A stretch of 64,000 nt of DNA from an uncultured Myxococcales bacterium (GTDB taxonomy: Bacteria; Myxococcota; Myxococcia; Myxococcales; Myxococcaceae). The first letter of the stretch is position 1. Every line of letters starts with the position of its first letter. Shown in pieces: positions 48,074 through 56,696 of this stretch. Position numbers and translations under genes: made by a program. The notes beneath the pieces are model-generated. The model was not told where the DNA came from. It saw nothing but the letters and a program-made list of their open reading frames with translations, and made no database searches. The stretch lies in NCBI GenBank assembly GCA_937980205.1, contig CALJKW010000055.1, positions 248,001 to 312,000 of the forward strand, given 5' to 3'.

Positions 48074-49239
48074 ACCGATTCCAGCTCGCGACGGCGCTCG
48101 CGCTTCTCACGCTCACAAGCGCATGCGAGTCGAACACGGCGCCGCGCTCGCATCACGCCGCCGCTTCCGAGGTCTCTCACCCGATCGCCGAGGCGGACCT
48201 GCCCGCGGTGCACTTGTCGGCTGAAGCCATCTCCCGGCTTCGCATCGAGACGACCGCGGTGAGAGCAGGGCCTTTGCCCCGAACCCGCCTGGTCGGCGGG
48301 GAGGTCGTAGTTCCCCCCGGACGAACCGTGACCGTGACTGCGCCTGTCGCGGGCGAGGTCCACTTCGTCACCAGCGAGCCGCTCCTTCCCGGAGCCGCTG
48401 TGCAGCGCGGCGCTGGCTTGCTTCGCCTCACGGCCATCGCGCCGACGGATCGAGACACACGCGCGCGCGTCGCTCGCGAGGTCGCAGCCGCCGAAGCAAA
48501 CCTCGCTGCGCTCGAACTACGCGTGACCCGAAACCAGGCTCTCATCGACCAGGGCGCCGGGAGCGCCCGTGCGCTCGAGGAGGCGGTCGCCGCGCGCGAC
48601 GTCGCGCAGGCCGACCTGGCCGCTGCGAGGGCACGCGCCACCACGCTGTCACGCGATCCGCTGCTCTCCGACGTCGCCATGCTCGTGCGGGCGCCGGGCA
48701 ACGGCGTCATCCGTCTGCTCGCTGTCGCGGAAGGTCAGCCAGTAGCCGCGGGCGCACCGCTCTTCGAGCTGGTCGGGGTGGAAGCGCTGCAGGTCAGGGT
48801 ACCGGTGTACGCGGGGGATCTCGCGCGTCTCGCCTCGGGTGGTTTACCTCGGGTGCGGCGAAACGGAGAGGCGCGCTCCATCGAGACTCGATTCGTTCCA
48901 GGCCCGCCTACCGCCGAACCCGATCGAAGCACGGTAGACCGTTATCTCGCGCTCCCCAGCGACGCGGGGCTCGCCCCTGGCGAGCGCGTGCTCGTTGAGC
49001 TCCCGCTGCAGGATGTGGCCTCCGCGCTCGTCGTTCCCGCGGCGGCTGTGGTGATCGACGCTTGGGGCGGGGCCTGGGTCTACCGCTGCGAGAACGGCCG
49101 CTACGTGCGTGCCCGTGTGGATCCCGCCCGCCGCGCAGGTGACGACATGGTGCTCGCGCATGGCCCCGCTGTCGGCTCATGCATCGTTTCCGTAGGCGCA
49201 GTCGAGCTGTTCGGCGCCGAGTTTCCTCCGGGGCACTGA
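48070..49239 (+). CDS. RND efflux periplasmic adaptor (CzcB/CusB-like lipoprotein)
   Basis: 389 residues. The signal with lipobox is 'ATALALLTLTSACESNTAP'. The hairpin/lipoyl part has 'LVGGEVVVPPGRTVTVTAPV' and 'GNGVIRLLAVAEGQPVAAGA'. A long alpha-helical coiled coil lies between them ('REVAAAEANLAALELRVTRN'), then a beta-barrel region ('LVVPAAAVVIDAWGGAWVYR'). It bridges the inner-membrane pump and outer-membrane duct. It overlaps the pump gene by TGATG. Metal specificity is inferred from the pump. Confidence 0.87.
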   Translation: MNRFQLATALALLTLTSACESNTAPRSHHAAASEVSHPIAEADLPAVHLSAEAISRLRIETTAVRAGPLPRTRLVGGEVVVPPGRTVTVTAPVAGEVHFVTSEPLLPGAAVQRGAGLLRLTAIAPTDRDTRARVAREVAAAEANLAALELRVTRNQALIDQGAGSARALEEAVAARDVAQADLAAARARATTLSRDPLLSDVAMLVRAPGNGVIRLLAVAEGQPVAAGAPLFELVGVEALQVRVPVYAGDLARLASGGLPRVRRNGEARSIETRFVPGPPTAEPDRSTVDRYLALPSDAGLAPGERVLVELPLQDVASALVVPAAAVVIDAWGGAWVYRCENGRYVRARVDPARRAGDDMVLAHGPAVGSCIVSVGAVELFGAEFPPGH

Positions 49240-52200
49240 TGCGCTCATTCGTACATCTATGCCTCCAGCAACGCTGGGTCGTCATTGGGCTCTCGGTGCT
49301 CTTCATTGCGCTCGCGGCGCGCGGCGTGCGGGATGCCCGCTTCGATGCCTTCCCCGAGTTCGCACCGCCGCGCGTCGAGATCCAGACCGAAGCCCCGGGA
49401 CTCTCGAGCGAAGAAGTCGAGGCGCTCGTGACGACGCCGCTCGAGGCAGCGCTCGCCGGGACGCCGGGAATCACTGCGATTCGCTCGCGCTCCGTGCTCG
49501 GCCTCTCCTCCGTTCTCCTCCTGTTCCCGACTGGCACTGACCTCCTTCAGGCGCGTGCCCTGGTGCAGGAGCGCGTCACCCGTGCCACGCCCGGCTTGCC
49601 CGCTGTCGCGAGGCCCCCTGTGTTGCTTTCACCACTCTCGTCGACGAGCCGCATCATGAAGATCGGCATGTGGTCGGCGACGCTCTCGCAGACCGAGCTC
49701 TCCGACCTCGCGCGGTGGCGCGTGCGTCCCGCACTGATGTCGGTCCCTGGCGTCGCGAACGTCGCGGTCTGGGGCGAGAGACGAAGACAGATCGAGGTGC
49801 GCGCGGATCCTGATCGACTCGTGGCCAACGGAGTGGACTTGAGCCGGTTGGTGTCGGTCACCCGTGAGGCGCTGACTCCCCGCGCGGGAGGTCTCGTCGA
49901 TCTCCCCACGACTCGGCTTCCGGTCGTTCAGATGGCCATGGCTCGCGATGCGGACGAACTCTCACGAGTCCCGCTGTCCACCCTCGGGCGAAGCACCGTG
50001 ACGATCGGCGATGTGGCTGAGGTGAGGGAGTCCCATGCCGTGCCGATCGGTGACGCGCTCGTCACGAGCGGGAGCGGTGTGCTGCTCATCGTCGAGAAGC
50101 AACCTGGGGCGAGCACGCTCGACGTTACGGCAGGCCTCGACGCCGCCCTGGAGAGGTTGCGCCCTGGTCTCTCGGGTGTCGAAGTCGACCCGACGATCTT
50201 TCGGCCGGCGAGCTTCATCGAGCGTGCGCTCGGAAACCTCGGTCATGCGATGGGCATCGGCTGCGTCTTCGTGGTGGCCGTGCTGTTCCTCTTCCTCTGG
50301 AACGCGCGCACCGCGCTGATCAGCGTCCTCGCGATCCCTCTCTCGCTGCTCGCCGCCGCCTTCGTACTCACGCTGCTCGGGCGCACCATCGACACGATGG
50401 TGATCGCAGGGCTCGTCATCGCGCTAGGCGAAGTGGTCGACGACGCGATCATTGACGTCGAGAACATCCACCGCAGGCTGCGAGCGCTGGCCGAACCTCC
50501 AGACCTCCGAACTGCCATGCGCGTGGTGCTCGACGCGTCGCTGGAGGTCAGGAGCGCGATCGTGTTCGCGAGCCTGATCGTGCTGCTGGTGTTCGTCCCC
50601 ATCCTCTTCCTCGAAGGTGTGGCGGGAGAGTTCTTCCGTCCGCTCGCCCTCGCGTATGGCCTCGCGATCTTGGCCAGCACGGTGACCGCGCTCACCATCA
50701 CGCCGGTCCTCGCGTTGCTCTTGCTCCGAAGAACGCGCGGGGTCGAGCGCCACTCGCCCATCGCCCTCGCGCTGCTTCGTGCCTACGAGCCCGTGCTGCG
50801 CCGGACGCTAAACCATCCGAAGCGCCTCCTCGCCGGGACCATCGCGTTGCTTGGGATGACAGCGGCCCTTGGTTCGACGCTGCGAGAGGAGTTTCTCCCG
50901 CACTTCGCCGAGAACGACTTCTTGATGCATTGGGTCGCGCGGCCCGGGACTTCGCTCGAGGCCGTCGCGCGGACGGCGAACCTGGCGCGCGCCGAGCTGC
51001 TGACCGTGCCGGGCGTGCGGAACTTCGGTGCACACATCGGTCGCGCTGAGGTCGCCGATGAAGTCGTAGGCCCAAACTTCGCGGAGCTCTGGATCAGCGT
51101 CGATCCGAACGCCGACCTCGCCGCTACCTCCCAGCGCGTCCGCGAGGTCGTGGACGGTTACCCCGGCGTCTTTCGCGATGTGCAGACGTACCTTCAGGAG
51201 CGCATGCGCGAGGTGCTCAGCGGGGGAGGCGGAGCGATCGTGATTCGCCTCCGAGGAGAGGACATCGACGCGCTTCGAACGATCGCCGGAACGCTTGCGC
51301 ATGACCTCGAGGCGGTGCCTGGGATCTCGCACGCGCACCCGGAGGCACAGGTGCTGGTGCCCCAGATCCAGATCCGCGTCGACGCCGAGCGCTGCGCTGC
51401 GTTCGGTATCGAGCCCGGCCTGGTTCGAACCCGAGCGGCGACCCTGCTTGCAGGCGATACGGCCGGGCAGTTCGTGCGGGGGCTTCAGCCGATCGACGTC
51501 GTCGTCTGGGGCAACGAAGCGAGCCGAGCCGATGTCGCCGCGGTGCGTGACCTGGGCATCGCGGTCGATGGCCGTGTGCTCACTCGCCTCGGCGACGTGG
51601 CTGACGTGGCGATCGTCCCGGTCCCGAACACCATCGCCCATGACGCGACGACGCGGAAACTAGACGTGCTGATCGATCTGGCCCCCGGCGCGGATCTTTC
51701 GGTCGTGAGCGCAGCGGTGGCATCCAAGGTGTCGGCTCTCCAGCTTCCGCCTGGCCATCACGCAGAGATCCTCGGTGAAGGCGCTGCACGCAACGCAGCG
51801 CGCACTCGGCTCTTCAGTGTCGCCGCGCTGGCGATCGCGGGCATCTTCTTCGTGCTGCTCGCGGACTTTCGGTCCGCTCGCCTGGCCCTCATGGTGTTCG
51901 CCGGACTTCCATTCGCGCTCGTCGGAGGCGTAGTGGCGGCCGCGACGTCGGGCGTGGTGTCGCTCGGCACGTTGATCGGTCTCGTTGCGGTCATCGGGAT
52001 CGCCGCGCGCAACGGCATCATGCTCGTCTCGCACTTTCGCCATCTCGAGCGCGAGGAAGGAATGCCCTTCGGAAGCGAGCTCGTGGTGCGCGGTGCGCGC
52101 GAGCGACTCGGTCCCATCCTCATGACTGCGCTCGCGACCGGGCTCGCCCTGGTGCCCGTCGTGCTCGGCGGCCAAACGGCCGGGCACGAGATCGAACACC

Positions 52201-52325
52201 CGATGGCGGTCGTCATCCTGGGCGGCCTCGTGAGCTCCACCATCCTCACGCTGCTGGTGACACCAGCGCTCTACGTCTGGCTCGGTGGAGGCGGTCGCGG
52301 CGCGGACGATGCGCCGGTAGACTGA
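49239..52325 (+). CDS. Heavy-metal-efflux-type RND pump (CzcA/CusA family)
   Basis: 1028 residues from the ATG at 49239. Twelve membrane segments with two large periplasmic loops. 'ARFDAFPEFAPPRVEIQTEA' and 'TTPLEAALAGTPGITAIRSR' are the HME-RND porter motifs. In TM4 the proton-relay region is 'VIALGEVVDDAIIDVENIHR', which keeps D and E but has DD where most CzcA have D-G. It couples proton influx to export. HME pumps export Zn, Co, Cd, Cu or Ag; the DD variant group is poorly characterised, so the substrate is open. It is followed six bases later by its probable regulator. Confidence 0.92.
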   Translation: MRSFVHLCLQQRWVVIGLSVLFIALAARGVRDARFDAFPEFAPPRVEIQTEAPGLSSEEVEALVTTPLEAALAGTPGITAIRSRSVLGLSSVLLLFPTGTDLLQARALVQERVTRATPGLPAVARPPVLLSPLSSTSRIMKIGMWSATLSQTELSDLARWRVRPALMSVPGVANVAVWGERRRQIEVRADPDRLVANGVDLSRLVSVTREALTPRAGGLVDLPTTRLPVVQMAMARDADELSRVPLSTLGRSTVTIGDVAEVRESHAVPIGDALVTSGSGVLLIVEKQPGASTLDVTAGLDAALERLRPGLSGVEVDPTIFRPASFIERALGNLGHAMGIGCVFVVAVLFLFLWNARTALISVLAIPLSLLAAAFVLTLLGRTIDTMVIAGLVIALGEVVDDAIIDVENIHRRLRALAEPPDLRTAMRVVLDASLEVRSAIVFASLIVLLVFVPILFLEGVAGEFFRPLALAYGLAILASTVTALTITPVLALLLLRRTRGVERHSPIALALLRAYEPVLRRTLNHPKRLLAGTIALLGMTAALGSTLREEFLPHFAENDFLMHWVARPGTSLEAVARTANLARAELLTVPGVRNFGAHIGRAEVADEVVGPNFAELWISVDPNADLAATSQRVREVVDGYPGVFRDVQTYLQERMREVLSGGGGAIVIRLRGEDIDALRTIAGTLAHDLEAVPGISHAHPEAQVLVPQIQIRVDAERCAAFGIEPGLVRTRAATLLAGDTAGQFVRGLQPIDVVVWGNEASRADVAAVRDLGIAVDGRVLTRLGDVADVAIVPVPNTIAHDATTRKLDVLIDLAPGADLSVVSAAVASKVSALQLPPGHHAEILGEGAARNAARTRLFSVAALAIAGIFFVLLADFRSARLALMVFAGLPFALVGGVVAAATSGVVSLGTLIGLVAVIGIAARNGIMLVSHFRHLEREEGMPFGSELVVRGARERLGPILMTALATGLALVPVVLGGQTAGHEIEHPMAVVILGGLVSSTILTLLVTPALYVWLGGGGRGADDAPVD

Positions 52326-52331
52326 GGAAAG

Positions 52332-53003
52332 ATGCGGGTCCTGATCGTCGACGATGAAGCGGACGTACGGAGCGTGGTGGCACGAGCGCTCCGCGCCGAC
52401 GGTCACGCCGTGACGACCGCGGAGGACCTCGACTCAGCTCGCGAACGCGCCGCGGAAGGCGCTGACCTCATCGTGCTCGACCTGCGCCTGCCAGACGGGT
52501 TCGGCCTCGAGTTATGCCGAGAGCTTCGCGCTGAAGGCGCCACCATCCCCATCTTACTGCTAACCGCGCTCTCCCAAGTCGCGCTTCGAGTCGAAGGGCT
52601 CGACGCGGGTGCAGACGACTTCCTGGCCAAGCCGTTCGCGGTAGCTGAGCTTCGAGCGCGGGTGCGTGCGCTCGGCCGGCGCGGAGCGCTCCCTCGCGGC
52701 CTCATGTACACCCGTGAAGACGTCGTCTTGGACTTTGCAGGTCGACATGCGACGCGCGCCGAGCATGACGTCGCGATTACGGCAAAGGAGTGGGCCATCC
52801 TCGAGATCCTCGTCCGCCGCGCCGGGCGCGTCGTCTCGCGAATCGATCTGCTCGAGAGCGTGTGGGGGGAGGCCAGCGAGACCGCGTCCAGCAGCATGGA
52901 GGTGCTCGTCGGAAGGCTGAGGCGAAAGCTCGGTTCGGACTTGATCCGAACCCTGCGCGGCGAAGGTTACGCGCTCGCTCCGGGAGATCGACGTGGCGAA
53001 TAG
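52332..53003 (+). CDS. OmpR-family response regulator
   Basis: 223 residues, with GAGGAAAG just before the ATG. Receiver domain: acidic pocket 'LIVDDEADVRS', phosphoacceptor Asp50 in 'DLIVLDLRLPDGFG', Thr/Lys switch in 'LLTAL' and 'ADDFLAKPFAVAELRARV'. The winged-helix effector has 'TAKEWAILEILVRRAGRVVS' and 'VGRLRRKLGSDLIRTLRGEG'. As part of the RND operon it most likely controls that operon in response to metals. Its 3' end overlaps the kinase gene by 11 bases. Confidence 0.94.
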   Translation: MRVLIVDDEADVRSVVARALRADGHAVTTAEDLDSARERAAEGADLIVLDLRLPDGFGLELCRELRAEGATIPILLLTALSQVALRVEGLDAGADDFLAKPFAVAELRARVRALGRRGALPRGLMYTREDVVLDFAGRHATRAEHDVAITAKEWAILEILVRRAGRVVSRIDLLESVWGEASETASSSMEVLVGRLRRKLGSDLIRTLRGEGYALAPGDRRGE

Positions 53004-54297
53004 CATCGTCGGACGGGTTGCCTCGGGGGCCGCACTCGCAGCAGCGGCGGCCGCCCTGGTCGCTGCGATCGCGACGATCGTCTTCGCGACCTTGCTGCTT
53101 CAACGCGCCGAGGACCGCCGGCTTGAAGAGGCCGCCGTCACCTTCGCCGAGGAACTCGGCCAGGGCGGCAACGATATCGCGGCGATCCGAGAGGTGCATC
53201 GGGACGAGTCCGAAGAGATGGATCACACGGGGATGCTCTTCGCCGTCTATGACGGTGGCGGGAGTCTGCTGGTCGGCGACCGTCGCGTCGGGATGCCCGC
53301 GGAGCTTGGCTGCGCCACGTTTCGCGCGAGTGCGCTCCGCGTGTGTCGAGCGCAAGCATCGAACGGCCTCTCAGCCGTCGTCGCAGAGGCGCATACGCGG
53401 CCGCTCTCGATGCTCGCCGGAGCCGCCATCCTGGCAGCGCTTCTCGCTGCTGCGCTTGCATGGGCTGCGAGCAGGCCCATCTCGAAGCGCGTCGTGGCTC
53501 CGCTCACGCGACTTCGGGAGCGTATCGCGCAGCTCAATATCGACGCGCTCTCGGAGGCGAACCTCGGCTCAGAGGAGCACGTCGCAGAGGTGGACGCGCT
53601 CCGCGGCACCATCTTGCAGCTCGTCGCCCGCGTCGAGCGGGCGCTCGCGCAGGCCAACCGCTTCGCTGCGAATGCTGCGCACGAGCTCCGTACGCCGCTG
53701 ACCTCTGTGCGTGGCGAACTCGAGCTGCTCGGAGAGAACGTCTCGGACCCTGCCGCTCGCGAGGGCGCCATGCTGGCCCAGCAGAAGCTCACTGAGCTCT
53801 CGGTCCTCGTCGAGAGGTTGCTCATCCTCTCGGTACCCACGCGATCGACATCCGACGCTCACGAGGTCGTGTCGCTGCGCGACCTCGTGGAGGATGCCGT
53901 TCAGTCGCTACCGAACGAAGACCGAGCGCGCGTCGAGGTGTCAGACGGCGACGCGCTCGTCCGCGGCGACGCGACCCTCCTCGGTACGATGGTCGCCAAC
54001 GCGATCGCAAACGGGCTCAAGTTCGGTAGGGTCGTGATGACGGCGGTGTTGCTCCTAGACGACGTCGCGGTCCTTCACGTGGATGACGATGGCCCTGGCG
54101 TCGATGCCGCCGAGCGTGAGCGCGCGTTCGAACCGTTCTTCCGTTCTGGGGACGCATTGCGTCGACGCGTTCCTGGGCATGGGCTCGGTCTCGCTCTCAT
54201 CCGACACATCGCCGAGACCCACGGCGGCACCGCCGCACTCGTAGACAAGCCGACGCCCGGAGCGCGCCTGGAGGTCCGGCTACCGAGACACGCGTAG
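52993..54297 (+). CDS. Sensor histidine kinase of the RND efflux operon
   Basis: 434 residues from a GTG. Two membrane segments (residues ~10-35 and ~140-160) flank a periplasmic sensor of ~100 residues containing two cysteines ('ELGCATF', 'ALRVCRAQ'), which could coordinate a metal. HAMP-like linker, then His230 in 'NAAHELRTPLTSVRGELELL', N-box 'VANAIANGLKFG', G1 'VDDDGPGVDAAERERAFEPF' and G2 'GHGLGLALIRHIAETHGG'. It phosphorylates the adjacent regulator. The last of the five overlapping or adjacent operon genes. Confidence 0.93.
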   Translation: MANSIVGRVASGAALAAAAAALVAAIATIVFATLLLQRAEDRRLEEAAVTFAEELGQGGNDIAAIREVHRDESEEMDHTGMLFAVYDGGGSLLVGDRRVGMPAELGCATFRASALRVCRAQASNGLSAVVAEAHTRPLSMLAGAAILAALLAAALAWAASRPISKRVVAPLTRLRERIAQLNIDALSEANLGSEEHVAEVDALRGTILQLVARVERALAQANRFAANAAHELRTPLTSVRGELELLGENVSDPAAREGAMLAQQKLTELSVLVERLLILSVPTRSTSDAHEVVSLRDLVEDAVQSLPNEDRARVEVSDGDALVRGDATLLGTMVANAIANGLKFGRVVMTAVLLLDDVAVLHVDDDGPGVDAAERERAFEPFFRSGDALRRRVPGHGLGLALIRHIAETHGGTAALVDKPTPGARLEVRLPRHA

Positions 54298-54760
54298 TCG
54301 GCCGAGTCCTCGCTCCACCGCGGGCAGGCGACCCAGCGATCAACAGGCCCCACTGCCACTCAAGGTCGCACCGACGTGCGATCGGTTCGCGACGCCCCAA
54401 ACATGGCGGCGTGACGCTGCTCCTCGCGAGCCATCGCCCCGATGATCAACAGGCTCGGCCCCGTCGCGGGCGCCGAAGCTGTTGACCAACGGGGCCGACT
54501 GTTGATCGCCGGGTACGCAGTTAAACGCCTCTCGGCTTCTCTCTCCCCACGGGCCAGGAGAGAGAGCGAGAGAGCTGTCCCACGCGGCGCCCATCGAGCT
54601 CGCTCGGCGCTCTCTGCGAGCACGCGCGAGAGCGCCGCTGAGGCACGCGCAGCGCGTGAAACGCCCGGAGTTCTGGGGAGAAACGGCGAAGCCCCCTCGG
54701 ATCGCTCCTTGGGGGCTTCTGTTTACCGACCCTCGCCCCTTGTTGGCGACGAGAGAAAAA
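54298..54760. other. Non-coding spacer with GATCAACAG repeats and a hairpin
   Basis: A 463-base gap after the RND operon. GATCAACAG occurs at 54338-54346 and 54444-54452, and inverted as CTGTTGATC at 54499-54507. The last two extend into a longer imperfect inverted repeat: GATCAACAG-GCT-CGGCCCCG with CGGGGCCG-A-CTGTTGATC. An AGAGAGAGCGAGAGAG run lies near 54560. No credible gene is seen. Its place between a compositionally distinct operon and a tRNA gene fits an old integration boundary, but no integrase is present. Confidence 0.55.
54688..54724. terminator. Strong hairpin, probable terminator near tRNA-Asn
   Basis: GAAGCCCCC (54688-54696) and GGGGGCTTC (54711-54719) pair perfectly with a 14-base loop. 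On the plus strand TGTTT follows, and on the minus strand GCCGTTTC. It lies 36 bases beyond the 3' end of the tRNA-Asn gene and could also end plus-strand transcripts from the efflux operon. Confidence 0.6.
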
Positions 54761-54835
54761 TGGCTCCCCGGGCAGGACTCGAACCTGCACCCTGGCGGTT
54801 AACAGCCGCCCGCTCTGCCATTGAGCCACCGAGGA
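54761..54835 (-). tRNA. tRNA-Asn (GTT) with encoded CCA
   Basis: Minus strand, canonical cloverleaf: acceptor TCCTCGG/CCGGGGA, discriminator G, CCA encoded; D-arm GCTC/GAGC; anticodon stem GGCGG/CCGCC, loop CTGTTAA (anticodon GTT, U33 present); T-arm GCAGG/CCTGC with loop TTCGAGT. TTTTT follows directly. It is a normal host tRNA and contrasts with the CCA-less array at 30494-30885. Confidence 0.96.
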
Positions 54836-54876
54836 ATGGTGTCCCCGGCGACGGCGGCAGAGCGCGGCGCCTGACT

Positions 54877-56220
54877 TTAGAAGCGCAGCTCGAACAGGCG
54901 ATCGGCGATGCGCTTGATGTTCGCGACGTCGACCGCGCTGCCGTCGGTCCGCTGCGGCGACCCGCCCGCGGCCTTCAGCGCGCCCGCGGCGCCTTCGAAC
55001 TCGCGAGCGATGCGGTAGAGCTCGCGCATGCGGCTCGCGCTGACTGCGCCGGCGCCGTCGCGCATCACGCGATCGATGTCCTTCGACGCGGCTTCGTACG
55101 ACTTGCGCGCCTTCTCGAAGTCGCCGGTCGCCGCGCGCAGCCGCTCGGCCGCGGTCACCGGCACGGACATCTTCAGCCCGCGCTGGCCCTGCAGCCCGTC
55201 GGCGCGCGCGTTCGGCGCGTTGCGGCCGGCACGCTCGGCCTGGCGGAAGTCGCCGCCGTCTTCGTAGTACTGCCGCGCCGCCTGGGCCGCGCCGTAGATC
55301 GCCGGAGACGCCGCGCTGCCCGCGTCCGGCGAGAAGTTCTCCGTGCCGGCGAGCACCGCGTTCGGGAACAGCTCGCGCCACTCGTGCAGCTTGCCGCCCT
55401 GGAAGCACGCGAGCAGGCCGACCTTCTCGGTGCGGTCGAAGATCTCCTTGTAGGGGAACTTGCCGCTGCCGGGCGGGCTCTCCATGTCGCGGAAGCGCTT
55501 GAGCTCGGCGCGGACGTCGAGGTGCGCCGAGTAGCCGGCGTGGTTCGCGTGCTCGAACAGCATCTCGTCGCCGTTGCTGTGGCCCGAGATGACGAGGCCC
55601 GTCATCGAGCCGCCCGTCTTCACCAGGTTGTCGAGGTACTGCTGCATGCCGTCGCGGAACGCCTTCTGCGCCTCCGCCGGCCCCTTGTTGAACTCGTTGG
55701 TGATGTCGAGGCCGGTGAGCTCAGGCTTGTCGGGATCCTTCGCGACGAGGCCGCTCAGGGCGTTGCGCTCCGCGTTCTGGCGACCGGCGTTGTACAGGTA
55801 CGAGTTGCGCGCGGTGTTGTTGTTCACCTGCAGGTACAGCACGCTCGCGTTCGGCGTGCGGACGTCGACGGTCTTGCCCGCCGCGCGCGTGAACAGCGCG
55901 TTCAGCGCGTCGGTGAAGTTGTCGTACTTGCCGCCCGTGCGCAGTTGGCCGCCGTTCACCAGGAACGACTTCGCCTCGCTCAACGTCAGCGTGCCCGAGC
56001 GATCTTTGTCGGCGGCCTTCAGCGCGGCGAGCTGATCGGGCCTGAGCGACGACAGCAGTGCGTAGGCCTCGGGGTCCGTGCGCTTCAGGTCTTCAGTCAG
56101 CGCGAGGGGGATCTTGCGATTGGGGTTCTTGAGCGCGCCGCTCCAGTCCTGGTCGAGCTGCGTGGAGCGCGCTGCACCGCTGATTCGCGTAGGGCCGATG
56201 GTCATAGCGGTCCGAATCAT
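54877..56220 (-). CDS. Candidate clan-CD (caspase/CHAT-like) protein with EF-hand
   Basis: 447 residues, ATG at 56220 supported by AGGAG four bases upstream. An EF-hand-like Ca2+ loop lies at residues 71-82 ('DKDRSGTLTLSE'). Two motifs suggest the caspase/CHAT/gingipain fold: His214 in 'MTGLVISGHSNGDEM' after a hydrophobic strand, and Cys272 in 'EKVGLLACFQGGK' after another. These positions match the His-Gly and Ala-Cys dyad of clan CD peptidases. The C-terminal ~130 residues are helical and may be regulatory. No signal peptide is seen. It could be a Ca2+-controlled protease, or an inactive relative. It is next to DUF488 and transglycosylase genes on the same strand. Confidence 0.55.
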   Translation of the reverse strand: MIRTAMTIGPTRISGAARSTQLDQDWSGALKNPNRKIPLALTEDLKRTDPEAYALLSSLRPDQLAALKAADKDRSGTLTLSEAKSFLVNGGQLRTGGKYDNFTDALNALFTRAAGKTVDVRTPNASVLYLQVNNNTARNSYLYNAGRQNAERNALSGLVAKDPDKPELTGLDITNEFNKGPAEAQKAFRDGMQQYLDNLVKTGGSMTGLVISGHSNGDEMLFEHANHAGYSAHLDVRAELKRFRDMESPPGSGKFPYKEIFDRTEKVGLLACFQGGKLHEWRELFPNAVLAGTENFSPDAGSAASPAIYGAAQAARQYYEDGGDFRQAERAGRNAPNARADGLQGQRGLKMSVPVTAAERLRAATGDFEKARKSYEAASKDIDRVMRDGAGAVSASRMRELYRIAREFEGAAGALKAAGGSPQRTDGSAVDVANIKRIADRLFELRF

Positions 56221-56294
56221 CGCTCTCCTGCGCGGCGCGTTTCGGCGAGCGGCAAGCGTCGGATTGAAGGACCAGGTAGGTGCAGCCTGTCCGT

Positions 56295-56696
56295 TCACAC
56301 CTGCGCGGGTGTCCCACCTGAGGCCACCTCGGCGCCACGCTCGGCGAAGACCTCGCGGAGCACGCTGCGGTGGCACTTCGCCTCGTCCTCGCAGTAGCAA
56401 CCGACCGCGAAGTCGGCCGTGTGCGAGAGCGCGGCCAGCGCGTCGACCACGTGCGACACCTTCTCGAGCTCGCGCCGGAAGGCCTTCGCGCAGCGCTTGC
56501 GGTCTGCGTCGGTCTGGGCGCCCAGCCACCTCGAGACCAGCGCCTGGCTCGGAGAGAGCTCCGGAAGCCACACGTCGTAGAAGTCGCGCCTCGCGAACTC
56601 GGACTTCGGCACGCCGCGCGGAGGCCTTCGCACCGTGCCGAGGCGAACGCCCTCGCCCTTCGCGCGCGGAGTCCCCAGGCGCACCACGCGGATCAT
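56295..56696 (-). CDS. DUF488 family protein
   Basis: 133 residues. 'MIRVVRLGTPRAKGEGVRLG', 'KSEFARRDFYDVWLPELSPS' and the C-terminal 'VGCYCEDEAKCHRSVLREVF' match DUF488, whose members share a C-x4-6-C-H-R motif near the end. The family is widespread and functionally uncharacterised. The ATG overlaps the stop of the transglycosylase gene (ATGA), so the two are probably translated together. A 74-base gap with no clear promoter separates it from the clan-CD candidate. Confidence 0.88.
   Translation of the reverse strand: MIRVVRLGTPRAKGEGVRLGTVRRPPRGVPKSEFARRDFYDVWLPELSPSQALVSRWLGAQTDADRKRCAKAFRRELEKVSHVVDALAALSHTADFAVGCYCEDEAKCHRSVLREVFAERGAEVASGGTPAQV

Noticed and set aside
54761..54835. tRNA-Asn as a used integration site with a duplicated 3' end (attL/attR)
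   Set aside because: I found no copy of the tRNA 3' end (TTCGAGTCCTGC...) at the left side of the efflux segment and no integrase gene in the window.
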